Notes: generated by a model from the letters alone, not told the origin. A stretch of 11,443 bases of DNA from Candidatus Omnitrophota bacterium (GCA_016206945.1 JACQQP010000123.1:1-11443), one strand, 5' to 3'. Positions 1-6,437 are shown, numbered from the stretch's first letter. Numbers and translations are program-made.

Positions 1-28
1 ATCCGCCAAAAAACGCGGCGAGATTCGT

Positions 29-111
29 CCGGACGGATTCCGCCGGCTTTGTGGCGAAAAAGTGCTCGCGCAAAGGCGCGCAGCGAAGTGCTCCGCGCAT
101 TGGCGCGAGCG
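29..111. repeat. GC-rich dispersed repeat, left copy of the window-edge inverted pair
   Basis: Positions 29-99 are an exact reverse complement of 11373-11443. After a 33-nt segment present only in the right copy, 100-111 match 11328-11339 in inverted orientation. The first 28 bases of the window look like a diverged mirror image of 33-60, centred on the TCCGGA at 28-33, so the full element is probably a longer imperfect palindrome. The copy contains smaller GCGC-type hairpins and has no stop codon in the frame leading into the acyltransferase at 127. Confidence 0.9.
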
Positions 112-126
112 TTAAGGCGTTCGGGG

Positions 127-1044
127 ATGACATTTTTGCGAACGGTCCAGTTGGTTCAATATATCCTTTTTCGGATGGTCTGTGCCTTAATCAATCTGCT
201 TCCCTTTCCCTGGGCGATGAAACTTGGAACATGTGGCGGATGGTTTCTTTATTTTGTTCTTCCCCGATATCGGAAAATGGCGCTTGAAAATCTACATTTT
301 GCCTTTGGAGCCGAAAAAAATGAATCGGAAATGAAGCGAATCGCGATGGAATCTTTTGAGAATCTTGGCAGCTTTGCAATTGAAGTCATTAGAATTCCCA
401 AAATCGTCAAGAATTTAAACAAATTCGCGATGATTAAGAACGAAGAGTCCGTTTTTAAAGCGCTTAAGCTAAACCGCGGACTTATCTTGATCGTGTCCCA
501 TTTTGGAAACTGGGAATGGATGGGCGTTGCCGCAGGCGCCAGAGCACGAGAGAAAGGAATTAAAATTAATGCCGTTGCGCGCGCTTTAGGAAACCCCTTT
601 TTATATCGGTATGCTGTCCAAAATTTGCGAGGCGCTACAGGACTTAAGACCATTGATAAAAAAGGCGCTGCTCGTGAAATTATGGGGCATTTAGATCAAA
701 ATGAAATCGTCTGCATTTTGGTCGATCAGCATGAACGGTATGGAAGCGTGGCCGTTCCTTATTTCGGACGGGAAGCGTGGACTACGACCTTACCCGCCGT
801 CATGGCGCTTAAGAAAGATACCGCCGTTATTCCGGTTTTCTCGTTTCGGCGGAATGGAAAGCCCACGCTTGTGGAACTTGGTGAGCCATTTCCCGTCATT
901 AGGACGGGCGATTATGAAAAGGATTTAATCGAAAATACAAAACAATACCTGCATACGATTGAAGAAGTTGTTCGGAAGCGGCCTGGGGATTGGTTGTGGA
1001 TGCACGCCCGCTGGCGCGCTTCACGCACTGAAAAAGTGAAATAG
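127..1044 (+). CDS. LpxL/HtrB-family lipid A (lysophospholipid) acyltransferase
   Basis: This 305-residue protein belongs to the inner-membrane family that transfers fatty acyl chains from acyl carrier protein to lipid A precursors at the cytoplasmic face. It shows the family's HX4E catalytic motif in HFGNWE (H125, E130), an N-terminal hydrophobic anchor (about residues 3-28), the MALENLHFAF signature near residues 51-60, a VDQH segment at 199-202 and the C-terminal WLWMHARWR stretch. Length is normal for the family. The ATG at 127 is chosen because family homology begins there, and AAGG at 114-117 could serve as a weak ribosome site. The frame is also open upstream from a TTG at 49, but those 26 extra residues come from the repeat at 29-111 and do not resemble the family. 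The exact acyl donor and position (LpxL versus LpxM, or another phospholipid) cannot be read from the sequence. Confidence 0.88.
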   Translation: MTFLRTVQLVQYILFRMVCALINLLPFPWAMKLGTCGGWFLYFVLPRYRKMALENLHFAFGAEKNESEMKRIAMESFENLGSFAIEVIRIPKIVKNLNKFAMIKNEESVFKALKLNRGLILIVSHFGNWEWMGVAAGARAREKGIKINAVARALGNPFLYRYAVQNLRGATGLKTIDKKGAAREIMGHLDQNEIVCILVDQHERYGSVAVPYFGREAWTTTLPAVMALKKDTAVIPVFSFRRNGKPTLVELGEPFPVIRTGDYEKDLIENTKQYLHTIEEVVRKRPGDWLWMHARWRASRTEKVK

Positions 1045-1094
1045 CTCTTCTTAGAAGGCATTACCCATTAGGATAAATTTTGTCGGCCGTTAAT

Positions 1095-1123
1095 TTGAAA
1101 AGAACCTGAATAAGTGATAAACT
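1095..1123 (+). promoter_or_regulatory. Candidate sigma70-type promoter for the membrane protein/Clp ATPase pair
   Basis: TTGAAA at 1095-1100 and TAAACT at 1118-1123 are separated by 17 bp and match the consensus at 5/6 and 4/6 positions. They lie in the 197-bp gap after the acyltransferase, about 120 bp upstream of the next start. The rest of the gap shows no convincing terminator, repeat or RNA. Confidence 0.4.
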
Positions 1124-1241
1124 TAAACCATTATGAAAAAACAAGTTAAGGGTAGTAAGCGACTTCGGCTTTTTTGGGAATTTCACAAGGTAAAGGTCAT
1201 CATTATCAAATAACCTCTCCAATGAAGAAGGAGGATGAGAC

Positions 1242-1526
1242 ATGCTTCAAAAAAAGTTAAATGCTTTTCTGATCATTGCTTGTGTTGTATTTGTAGTTTT
1301 ACTTACGATTGCGTCAGGAGCTCAGTTTTTAGCCCTATTTTCAATGGAGTCCTATTATCGATCGATCACGATTTCTGGCATCCCAAGTCAGGTGTTCTTC
1401 TCGCTTTTGGGAGGGCTCATTAATGTTATCCTGTACACAAAAATTTTTGGCATGTTTTTTATCGATCTTAGTGAGAAGCTTGAACGAATCGCCAAAGCGA
1501 TGGAACAAAGGAGCAGCGGCTCTTGA
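1242..1526 (+). CDS. Small two-helix membrane protein of unknown function
   Basis: I do not recognise this 94-residue protein. It has two clear hydrophobic segments, about residues 8-33 and 50-73, joined by a short polar loop. A charged amphipathic tail follows (about 74-92, with heptad-like L/I spacing: LSEKLERIAKAM) that could contact a cytoplasmic partner. The ATG is strongly supported by AAGGAGG at 1228-1234 with 7-nt spacing. The gene ends 31 bp before the ClpA-like ATPase, which lacks a good ribosome site of its own, so the two are probably cotranscribed and possibly translationally coupled. I infer that this protein might tether or regulate the ATPase at the membrane, but nothing in the sequence proves that. 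Confidence 0.8.
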   Translation: MLQKKLNAFLIIACVVFVVLLTIASGAQFLALFSMESYYRSITISGIPSQVFFSLLGGLINVILYTKIFGMFFIDLSEKLERIAKAMEQRSSGS

Positions 1527-1557
1527 TTCCGTTGGCGGTTAACGACATGATTTTGAC

Positions 1558-3903
1558 ATGGTTACCAAGCCTATCGTTAGAGGAATAACGGCGCAGTTTA
1601 ATAAGGGAGCAGAATGTATTATTGAAAAGGCCAGAAAATTGTCGCTTGGTTACAGTACGTCGAGGAGAGGCGTTCTTCCTGACCCCGCCATTAACTATGA
1701 GTTGACGTTCTTGGCGTTTGCCGCTTTGAATCACCCTTTTTACACCCTTCTCGCCAAACGGTTTTCGCTCTCCACCCCAATCATTAAAAATTTGCTTCAA
1801 GACAGCGTTATGAGATCAAAGGAGGACGCTCCAACAGAGGAAAATTATAAAAAAGAGGAAATCTTCTTTAAGCACGTGGAAGAAGAAGCAAAGAGTGACA
1901 CTTCTGTCTTGATTTGTGAAGAGCATTTGTTAACAACGGTTTTTAAGTATCGCGATTCATTCAACTATGTGCTCCCATTGTTTGAAAAACAGTTCGGGAT
2001 TAACCAGGAGCATATCTTGAGTTTTATTAATGATATTCAACACAGCGACGAAATAAGAAAACCTTATCTGCCACAGACGCCAAGACAAACCCTTTACGAA
2101 TCTACAAAACGGTTTGAGCCACCGCCGTTGGAATTTTTTACGGATTCCTACTTGAACCAATATGGCCGCAATTTGAATCAACTGTCGAAAGAAGGAAAAC
2201 TTCACGAAATCGTAGCTCGGGAAAAAGAAATTTTGGCTGTGCAGGAAATCCTTTCAAGGAAAGAGCAAAACAACGTCATTCTTGTAGGTTACCCAGGAGT
2301 TGGGAAAACAGCTATTGTGGAAGGACTTGCAAATAAGATTGCCAGGAGCCAAGTCCACGAGCGAATTAAGGGTAAAGAAATTATAGAAATCAGTTTGGGG
2401 TCTTTGGTTGCCGGCACAACCTTACGAGGCGAGTTTGAAGAAAGGGTTCAAAAAGTTGTTAAGGAGTGTCAAAAAAACGAAAATATTATCCTGTTCTTTT
2501 CTGATATTCATCAAATGGTTGGAGCGGGTGGCGATGGCGTATCCAGCGCAGCAAATTTACTGAAACCTTACCTTTTGAAAGGCAATCTCCGCTGTATCGG
2601 AACTACGACGATAACCGATTTCCAAAGATACATTGAAAGAGATTCATCATTTTCGCGAGGCTTCCAAGTTGTACGAATCGACGAGCCAAGCATCCTGCTC
2701 ACGCGCGAAATCGTTAAAGAGCTATCAAAAAAATACGAGGAACACCACAAAGTTACGATTGAGGAAGAAGCGATTGACGCCGTCATTGAACTCTCGAACC
2801 GCTATATCAAGGAGAGGTATTTGCCGGGCAAGGCGCTATCGCTTTTGGATGGAGCAGCCAGTCGAATTTCTTTGTCGGAGTCGAGTGAGAAAAAAGTTAC
2901 CAAGCAAGTGATTGCCGAAATCATTTCTGAGATTATGGAAATTCCCATCAATCAAATTCTTTTTTCCAAAGAGGATTTATTTTTGAATCTTGAAGAAAAA
3001 CTCAAGCAGCGAGTTTTTGGACAGGATGCGGCCATTAAAAGGATTGTAGACGTTATCCAACTAACCAAATATGAGATGGATTTAAAACCCGAACGACCCG
3101 ATGGTGTATTTCTCATTGCGGGGCCGACGGGCACGGGGAAAACGGAACTGGCTAAAGCATTGGCGGAAGCATTATTGGGACACGAGAAGGAATTGTTGCG
3201 TTTTGATATGTCCGAATTTATTGAGAAGCACAATGTTGCCAAATTGATTGGTTCCCCGCCAGGTTATCAAAGCTCTGACGAAGGCGGCCTTCTTACCAAT
3301 GTTGTGAGAGCCAACCCTTATTCGGTTATCCTGTTTGATGAAGTCGAAAAAGCTCATCCCGATGTTTTTAAACTATTCCTTCAAATTTTTGATGACGGTC
3401 GTTTAACAGACGCTAAAGGAATGACCGTTTCTTTTAGCTTTACTACTATCATTATGACCTCAAACCTGGGTGTACGAAATCTGAATGCTGGGGAACTCAA
3501 GAAAATTCCGAATCACCTAACGCAAACTTACATCAGTTCTAAAATGGAACCAGAAATAAGGAAATTCTTCCCGCCCGAGTTTCTTAATCGTTTGGATGGG
3601 ATTCTTTATTTCAATTTCCTGTCTCAAGAAACGGTGAAACAAATCACAAAATCTAAAATCGCAAGGGTCTTAACACGATTTGATGAAAAGGGGAAACGCT
3701 TGGAGATTTCGGAAGATGTTTATACCCATATTCTTGAGAAAGGATTTAATCTCGAATACGGAGCGAGATTTCTCAACCGAACCATCGAAGATTTTTTACT
3801 TCACCCTATTACCAAATTTGTTCTCAAACATCCAAAAGTCAAAAAAGTAAAGTGCAGAATTTCTCAGGACAAAGGTGGCGTATCATTGAAATGTGAAGTA
3901 TAG
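1558..3903 (+). CDS. ClpA-like double AAA+ ATPase (Clp/Hsp100) with degenerate first ATPase module
   Basis: This 781-residue Clp/Hsp100 unfoldase-type ATPase has a divergent N-terminal domain (about 1-170) with only a faint Clp-N resemblance. AAA+ module 1 follows (about 205-440), then, without the long coiled middle domain of ClpB, AAA+ module 2 (about 480-770). Module 2 is intact: Walker A GPTGTGKT (522-529), Walker B ILFDE (591-595), pore-loop Tyr570 in PPGY, FLNR with R678, and sensor 2 GAR (735-737). Module 1 keeps Walker A GYPGVGKT (244-251). Its Walker B, however, reads ILFFSDIH (311-318) where the family has ILFIDEIH, its pore loop reads AGTTLRGEFE in place of AGAKYRGEFE, and the arginine-finger pair is R367-G368 in place of RR. 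I see no IGF/IGL-type ClpP-docking loop in module 2, so partnership with ClpP is doubtful. An in-frame stop at 1540-1542 makes ATG 1558 the first possible start, with no clear Shine-Dalgarno. Confidence 0.88.
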   Translation: MVTKPIVRGITAQFNKGAECIIEKARKLSLGYSTSRRGVLPDPAINYELTFLAFAALNHPFYTLLAKRFSLSTPIIKNLLQDSVMRSKEDAPTEENYKKEEIFFKHVEEEAKSDTSVLICEEHLLTTVFKYRDSFNYVLPLFEKQFGINQEHILSFINDIQHSDEIRKPYLPQTPRQTLYESTKRFEPPPLEFFTDSYLNQYGRNLNQLSKEGKLHEIVAREKEILAVQEILSRKEQNNVILVGYPGVGKTAIVEGLANKIARSQVHERIKGKEIIEISLGSLVAGTTLRGEFEERVQKVVKECQKNENIILFFSDIHQMVGAGGDGVSSAANLLKPYLLKGNLRCIGTTTITDFQRYIERDSSFSRGFQVVRIDEPSILLTREIVKELSKKYEEHHKVTIEEEAIDAVIELSNRYIKERYLPGKALSLLDGAASRISLSESSEKKVTKQVIAEIISEIMEIPINQILFSKEDLFLNLEEKLKQRVFGQDAAIKRIVDVIQLTKYEMDLKPERPDGVFLIAGPTGTGKTELAKALAEALLGHEKELLRFDMSEFIEKHNVAKLIGSPPGYQSSDEGGLLTNVVRANPYSVILFDEVEKAHPDVFKLFLQIFDDGRLTDAKGMTVSFSFTTIIMTSNLGVRNLNAGELKKIPNHLTQTYISSKMEPEIRKFFPPEFLNRLDGILYFNFLSQETVKQITKSKIARVLTRFDEKGKRLEISEDVYTHILEKGFNLEYGARFLNRTIEDFLLHPITKFVLKHPKVKKVKCRISQDKGGVSLKCEV

Positions 3904-3950
3904 AAGTTCTACTTCAGGTAAATTCCATGCGGTACGGCCGAGGAAGCACT

Positions 3951-3978
3951 TTAGAAACGGAACGTCTTGGGGTATAAT
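3951..3978 (+). promoter_or_regulatory. Candidate promoter of the MNT-HEPN pair
   Basis: A perfect TATAAT at 3973-3978 lies 16 bp downstream of TTAGAA (3951-3956, a weak -35). It is about 25 bp upstream of the nucleotidyltransferase start, giving a leader of roughly 20 nt that contains GAGGAG (3992-3997). A small perfect inverted repeat, GAAGT-TCT-ACTTC, lies at 3903-3915, just upstream. It could be an operator or a weak end-of-gene hairpin. The toxin-antitoxin-like pair therefore appears to be an independent transcription unit. Confidence 0.5.
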
Positions 3979-4003
3979 TGCGGCATTACTTGAGGAGCTA
4001 AAC

Positions 4004-4327
4004 ATGGGAAAAGAACAACTGAGAAGCCTGCTTGAAGCATTGAAAAAGCGATTAGCCGATATTTACCGCAGCCAACTTAAAGGCCTTTATTTGTTCGGTT
4101 CCTACGCACGCGGTACTCAAGAGCCAGAGTCGGATTTGGATGTCTTAATTATTCTGGATTCCTTCGAGGATTATGGTGCCGAAATCCGGCGTACAGGTAA
4201 ACTGATTTCCGATCTTTCCCTAGAAAACGATCTTTCAATCGGCACTGTTTTTGTTCGGGAATCTGAATGGGAACAGGGCGATAGCCCTTTTCTTCGAAAT
4301 GTACGCCAGGAAGCCGTTGCCGCATGA
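4004..4327 (+). CDS. MNT-family minimal nucleotidyltransferase (putative MntA-type antitoxin)
   Basis: This 107-residue protein has the minimal nucleotidyltransferase fold of the Pol beta superfamily. The motif GSYARG at 32-37 is followed by SDLD at 43-46, with D44 and D46 as metal ligands, and an acidic/hydrophobic strand near ENDLSIGTVFV supplies the likely third position. Proteins of this family paired with HEPN partners form MNT-HEPN toxin-antitoxin modules, in which the MntA member can inactivate its HEPN partner by adding AMP groups. ATG 4004 is chosen because GAGGAG at 3992-3997 is well spaced and homology begins there. The frame is open further upstream, but that stretch is not family-like. 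The stop overlaps the next start (ATGA at 4324-4327), indicating translational coupling. Catalytic residues look complete. Confidence 0.87.
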   Translation: MGKEQLRSLLEALKKRLADIYRSQLKGLYLFGSYARGTQEPESDLDVLIILDSFEDYGAEIRRTGKLISDLSLENDLSIGTVFVRESEWEQGDSPFLRNVRQEAVAA

Positions 4328-4701
4328 AAGAGGCTACAAAGAAGTTGTTGGAGAAGGCTGACCGCTCACTCCAAACAGCCAAATCTTTGCTTGAATCTCG
4401 AGACATGGAATTTGTTGCAAGCCGAGCGTATTATGCCATGTTTTACGCCGCAGAAGCTTTGCTCAATGAGAAGGGAATGAGTTTCCGAAAGCATAGCGGT
4501 GTTCACAGCACGTTTGGAAAAACTTTTGTCAAAAGCGGTGAATTCAATCAAAAATACCACCAATGGCTGATGGAAGCTTTTAACGAACGACTCGTGAGCG
4601 ATTACGCTTTTGAAACACAGGTCACACCTGAGAGTGCAAAAGAATTGGTCTCACACGCCGAAGAATTTCTTCAGGAAGCCAAGAACTATCTCTCAAAGTG
4701 A
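4324..4701 (+). CDS. HEPN-domain protein (putative toxin partner of the MNT protein)
   Basis: This 125-residue all-helical HEPN protein of the PF05168-like type carries the characteristic block ASRAYYAMFYAAEALL at residues 32-47, KHSGVHSTFG at 56-65 and NERLVSDY at 87-94. In the DUF86/HepT branch of the superfamily the ribonuclease site is RX4-6H. Here R89 is followed by D93-Y94 with no histidine, as is common in the PF05168 branch. Ribonuclease toxicity is therefore not assured from sequence, and nucleotide binding or a scaffold role for the nucleotidyltransferase is also possible. The 4-nt overlap with the upstream gene and conserved pairing support a single two-gene module. Length is normal and there is no sign of truncation. 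Confidence 0.85.
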   Translation: MKEATKKLLEKADRSLQTAKSLLESRDMEFVASRAYYAMFYAAEALLNEKGMSFRKHSGVHSTFGKTFVKSGEFNQKYHQWLMEAFNERLVSDYAFETQVTPESAKELVSHAEEFLQEAKNYLSK

Positions 4702-4708
4702 GAAGCAA

Positions 4709-4918
4709 GTGTCGCTGATTTATTTCCATATCGCGTTAATTACGGTTGCGGTTATTTTTTCGTTGGGAGTTGGCCTTTGGGAGTTTGGTGCGTATTCCGA
4801 TTCCCGAAAGTGGATGGATTTAGCTGCGGCCATCGTTTCCTTTCTTTTTTCTTTAGGTGCTTTGATCTATCTCGTTTGGTTTGTTCGGAAGAAAAAACCG
4901 ACGATGTTAAGTCGCTGA
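4709..4918 (+). CDS. Small two-helix membrane protein of unknown function
   Basis: I do not recognise this 69-residue protein. It has two hydrophobic helices (about residues 5-27 and 37-58) and a positively charged tail (VRKKKPTMLSR), which predicts a cytoplasmic C-terminus. The start is placed at GTG 4709, seven bases after the HEPN stop, with a weak GAGAAG-like ribosome site at 4700-4705. A longer frame beginning at ATG 4610 exists, but its first 33 codons overlap the HEPN gene out of frame and give no membrane-protein-like sequence. The gene lies between the HEPN gene and the pseudouridine synthase with gaps of 7 and 9 bp, so it is likely cotranscribed with one or both. Confidence 0.6.
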   Translation: MSLIYFHIALITVAVIFSLGVGLWEFGAYSDSRKWMDLAAAIVSFLFSLGALIYLVWFVRKKKPTMLSR

Positions 4919-4927
4919 CCTTCCCCG

Positions 4928-5797
4928 ATGAGGCTTCAAAGTTTTCTGGCTCAGGCGGGAGTCGCAAGCCGCAGGAGCGTCGTTCAAGAATTAGAAGCGG
5001 GCAAAGTCAAAGTCAACGGCGAAGTGGTCCGAATTCCGTCTTATCCAATCTTTCCCAACAAAGACGAAGTGACTTATGAGGGCCGTCCCCTTAAGCTTTC
5101 CGAGAATAAGCTCTATTTCATTTTCAATAAGCCGCGCGGTGTCATTACAACAGCAAAAGACACGCATGGAAGGAAAACGGCGCTTGATTATTTCAAGGAT
5201 GTGAAAGCGCGGCTTTATCCCGTGGGACGGCTGGATCAAGATACGACGGGACTCCTTCTTCTCACAAACGATGGTGATTTGGCGCACAAACTGATGCATC
5301 CGCGTTACGGAGTTCAAAAAGTATATGAAGCCGTTTTAAATCAAGAAGTGACCAAAGAACAAATCCAGCAACTAGAGCGAGGAGTTAAGATTGAAGAAGG
5401 AAAAACGGCGCCTTGCAAAATTAGAATTTTAACTGCGCCAAGTAAAGTTGTCATTCCCGAAAGTTTTAATCGGGAATCTACGTTCTTGGATTCCCGACAA
5501 AGGCATTCGGGAATGACAGCAGAGGCGACACATGCGGGGATGACACGAGTTCCAAGGAGTAGAGTCGAAATCACCCTTCACGAAGGAAGAAAACGTCAAA
5601 TTCGAGTCATGTTTGAATCGATCGGGATTCGCGTAGTTCATCTGCACCGGAAACGGTATGGGCCGCTTCATTTAAAAGGTCTTACGCCAGGGAAATATCG
5701 GCCGCTTATCAATTCAGAAATTCATTTGCTTCGAAGTGTAGTTTCACGTCAGGGGGAATCAAATCACAGAAATTCAAAAAGGGGACAGGTAGAGTAA
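4928..5797 (+). CDS. rluB: RluB/RsuA-family rRNA pseudouridine synthase with an in-frame repeat insertion
   Basis: This enzyme converts a uridine in ribosomal RNA to pseudouridine. Residues 1-60 form an S4 RNA-binding domain opening with MRLQSFLAQAGVASRR, a textbook RluB start. The catalytic motif GRLDQDTTGLLLLTNDG places the nucleophile at D103, and the C-terminal signature EITLHEGRKRQIRVM is at about 214-228. RluB and RsuA types cannot be separated with certainty. Between the conserved blocks KTAPCKIRILTA and SRVEITLHEG lie about 35 foreign residues (about 174-210) encoded by a palindromic repeat, and the frame stays open throughout. The last six residues before the stop (KRGQVE) are encoded by a second, unrelated repeat, so the original C-terminus probably lay near residue 270-280. 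The catalytic core is intact and the enzyme may well be functional, because the insertion sits at a between-strand position. Confidence 0.9.
   Translation: MRLQSFLAQAGVASRRSVVQELEAGKVKVNGEVVRIPSYPIFPNKDEVTYEGRPLKLSENKLYFIFNKPRGVITTAKDTHGRKTALDYFKDVKARLYPVGRLDQDTTGLLLLTNDGDLAHKLMHPRYGVQKVYEAVLNQEVTKEQIQQLERGVKIEEGKTAPCKIRILTAPSKVVIPESFNRESTFLDSRQRHSGMTAEATHAGMTRVPRSRVEITLHEGRKRQIRVMFESIGIRVVHLHRKRYGPLHLKGLTPGKYRPLINSEIHLLRSVVSRQGESNHRNSKRGQVE
5449..5545. repeat. Palindromic repeat (GTCATTCCCG type) inserted in frame in the pseudouridine synthase
   Basis: Outer arms 5449-5461 and 5506-5518 are perfect 13-bp inverted copies (TGTCATTCCCGAA). Inside them, 5470-5478 and 5489-5497 form a second perfect 9-bp inverted pair (TCGGGAATC/GATTCCCGA). 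A further partial end copy, GCGGGGATGACA, lies at 5534-5545. The element is read through as coding sequence without a stop. Its ends resemble the widespread ATTCCC...GGGAAT small repeats known from other bacteria (for example dRS3 of Neisseria). Confidence 0.9.
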
Positions 5798-5844
5798 AAA
5801 AAAGGGGACAGGTACGTAAACCTTATTGTACCTGTCCCCTTTTT
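5776..5844. repeat. GGGGACAGGTA repeat, tandem copies ending in a palindrome
   Basis: The unit AAAAAGGGGACAGGTA occurs directly at 5776-5791 and again at 5799-5814. The inverted copy at 5828-5844 forms a 17-bp perfect palindrome with 5799-5815, leaving a 12-nt loop. The first copy encodes the last residues of the pseudouridine synthase and the stop codon falls between the two direct copies. The core GGGACAGGT also appears inside the repeat in the aldo-keto reductase gene (10260-10268), so the two belong to related families. Confidence 0.9.
5799..5844 (+). terminator. Terminator-like hairpin after the pseudouridine synthase
   Basis: The 17-bp stem of the GGGGACAGGTA palindrome is followed directly by TTTTT (5840-5844, partly inside the stem). 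It lies 2 bp after the pseudouridine synthase stop and 18 bp before the thioesterase start. It could act as an intrinsic terminator in either direction because the stem is flanked by A-runs and T-runs. This is inferred from shape only. Confidence 0.45.
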
Positions 5845-5862
5845 GGGTTGAGGAGATAATAG

Positions 5863-6348
5863 ATGAAAGAGAAGAAAGTATCAGAGTCCAGGACCGAAAT
5901 GAGCCAACTGATGCTTCCACAACACGCGAACATCGCGGGCACGGTTTACGGCGGCGCGATTCTTTCCATCGCAGATAGCGTTGCTTATGTTTGTGCCGCC
6001 CGTCATGCGGGGCCAAACTGCGTCACGGTATCCGTAGACCAAGTTGATTTTAGAGAGCCGGTTCGGATTGGTGAACTTGTGACTTTTAAGGCTTCCGTTA
6101 ACTATGTCGGGCGCACTTCAATGGAAATTGGAATTCGAATCGAGGCCGAGAATTTGAAGACAGGCGAGCGGCGGCATACGAACTCTTGTTACATCACGAT
6201 GGTCGCTCTGGATGATCGCGGAAAGCCTGTTGAAGTGCCGCGCCTCATCTGTGAGACCGAAGTTGAGAGACGTCGATTTCGTGAAGGCCAAATCCGGAGA
6301 GAACACGCCAAACAACTTGCCGAAAAAAGAAAACTTACGTCATTCTGA
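5863..6348 (+). CDS. Hotdog-fold acyl-CoA thioesterase
   Basis: This 161-residue member of the acyl-CoA thioesterase (YciA/BFIT-like) hotdog family hydrolyses acyl-CoA to free acid and CoA. The diagnostic stretch is at residues 20-48: QHANIAGTVYGGAILSIADS, with N23, the GG pair 30-31 and D38 in the active-site helix, then AARH. VTVSVDQVDFREPVRIGE (54-71) and GRTSMEIGIRIE follow, as in the family. A charged tail (about 130-158) extends past the fold. AGGAG at 5851-5855 with 7-nt spacing supports ATG 5863. The final residues and the TGA stop (6346-6348) fall inside the repeat that begins at 6339. Chain-length preference cannot be told from sequence. Confidence 0.87.
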   Translation: MKEKKVSESRTEMSQLMLPQHANIAGTVYGGAILSIADSVAYVCAARHAGPNCVTVSVDQVDFREPVRIGELVTFKASVNYVGRTSMEIGIRIEAENLKTGERRHTNSCYITMVALDDRGKPVEVPRLICETEVERRRFREGQIRREHAKQLAEKRKLTSF

Positions 6349-6437
6349 GCCCCTCGATGTCATGCTGAGCGTAGCGAAGCATCTCTGGGTATACTCCGCG
6401 AAGAATCTTGCACTGGATCCTTCGGCCTCAGGATGAC
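6339..6437. repeat. Palindromic repeat (GTCATTCTGAG type) between convergent genes, supplying both stop codons
   Basis: The ends GTCATTCTGAG (6339-6349) and CTCAGGATGAC (6427-6437) are inverted copies with one mismatch. Internal pieces such as GAGCGTAGCGAAGCATCT and CGCGAAGAATCTTG are typical of this type of small dispersed repeat. The TGA of the thioesterase (6346-6348) is in the left end, and the TGA of queD on the minus strand (complement of 6428-6430) is in the right end. The long stem may also act as a bidirectional terminator. Confidence 0.85.

Noticed and set aside
49..126. N-terminal extension of the acyltransferase from a TTG start.
   Set aside because: The added residues are encoded by the dispersed repeat and family homology starts at the ATG at 127, so the shorter start was annotated.
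1133..1213. A 26-residue lysine-rich open frame (MKKQVKGSKRLRLFWEFHK...) upstream of the small membrane protein gene.
   Set aside because: No ribosome-binding sequence precedes it, it resembles nothing I know, and a frame this short is expected by chance. It could still be a leader peptide, but there is no support for it.
4610..4708. Longer version of the second small membrane protein starting at ATG 4610.
   Set aside because: It would overlap 92 bp of the HEPN gene and adds a non-hydrophobic, unfamiliar sequence; GTG 4709 lies just after the HEPN stop and gives a compact two-helix protein.
5341..5671. Minus-strand open frames across the pseudouridine synthase (5341-5574 and 5429-5671).
   Set aside because: They are shadows of the real gene and exist mainly because the palindromic repeat is open in several frames on both strands.
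5776..5844. Tandem GGGGACAGGTA copies as a CRISPR array.
   Set aside because: Only two direct copies plus one inverted copy, no regular spacers and no cas genes; it is a palindromic dispersed repeat.
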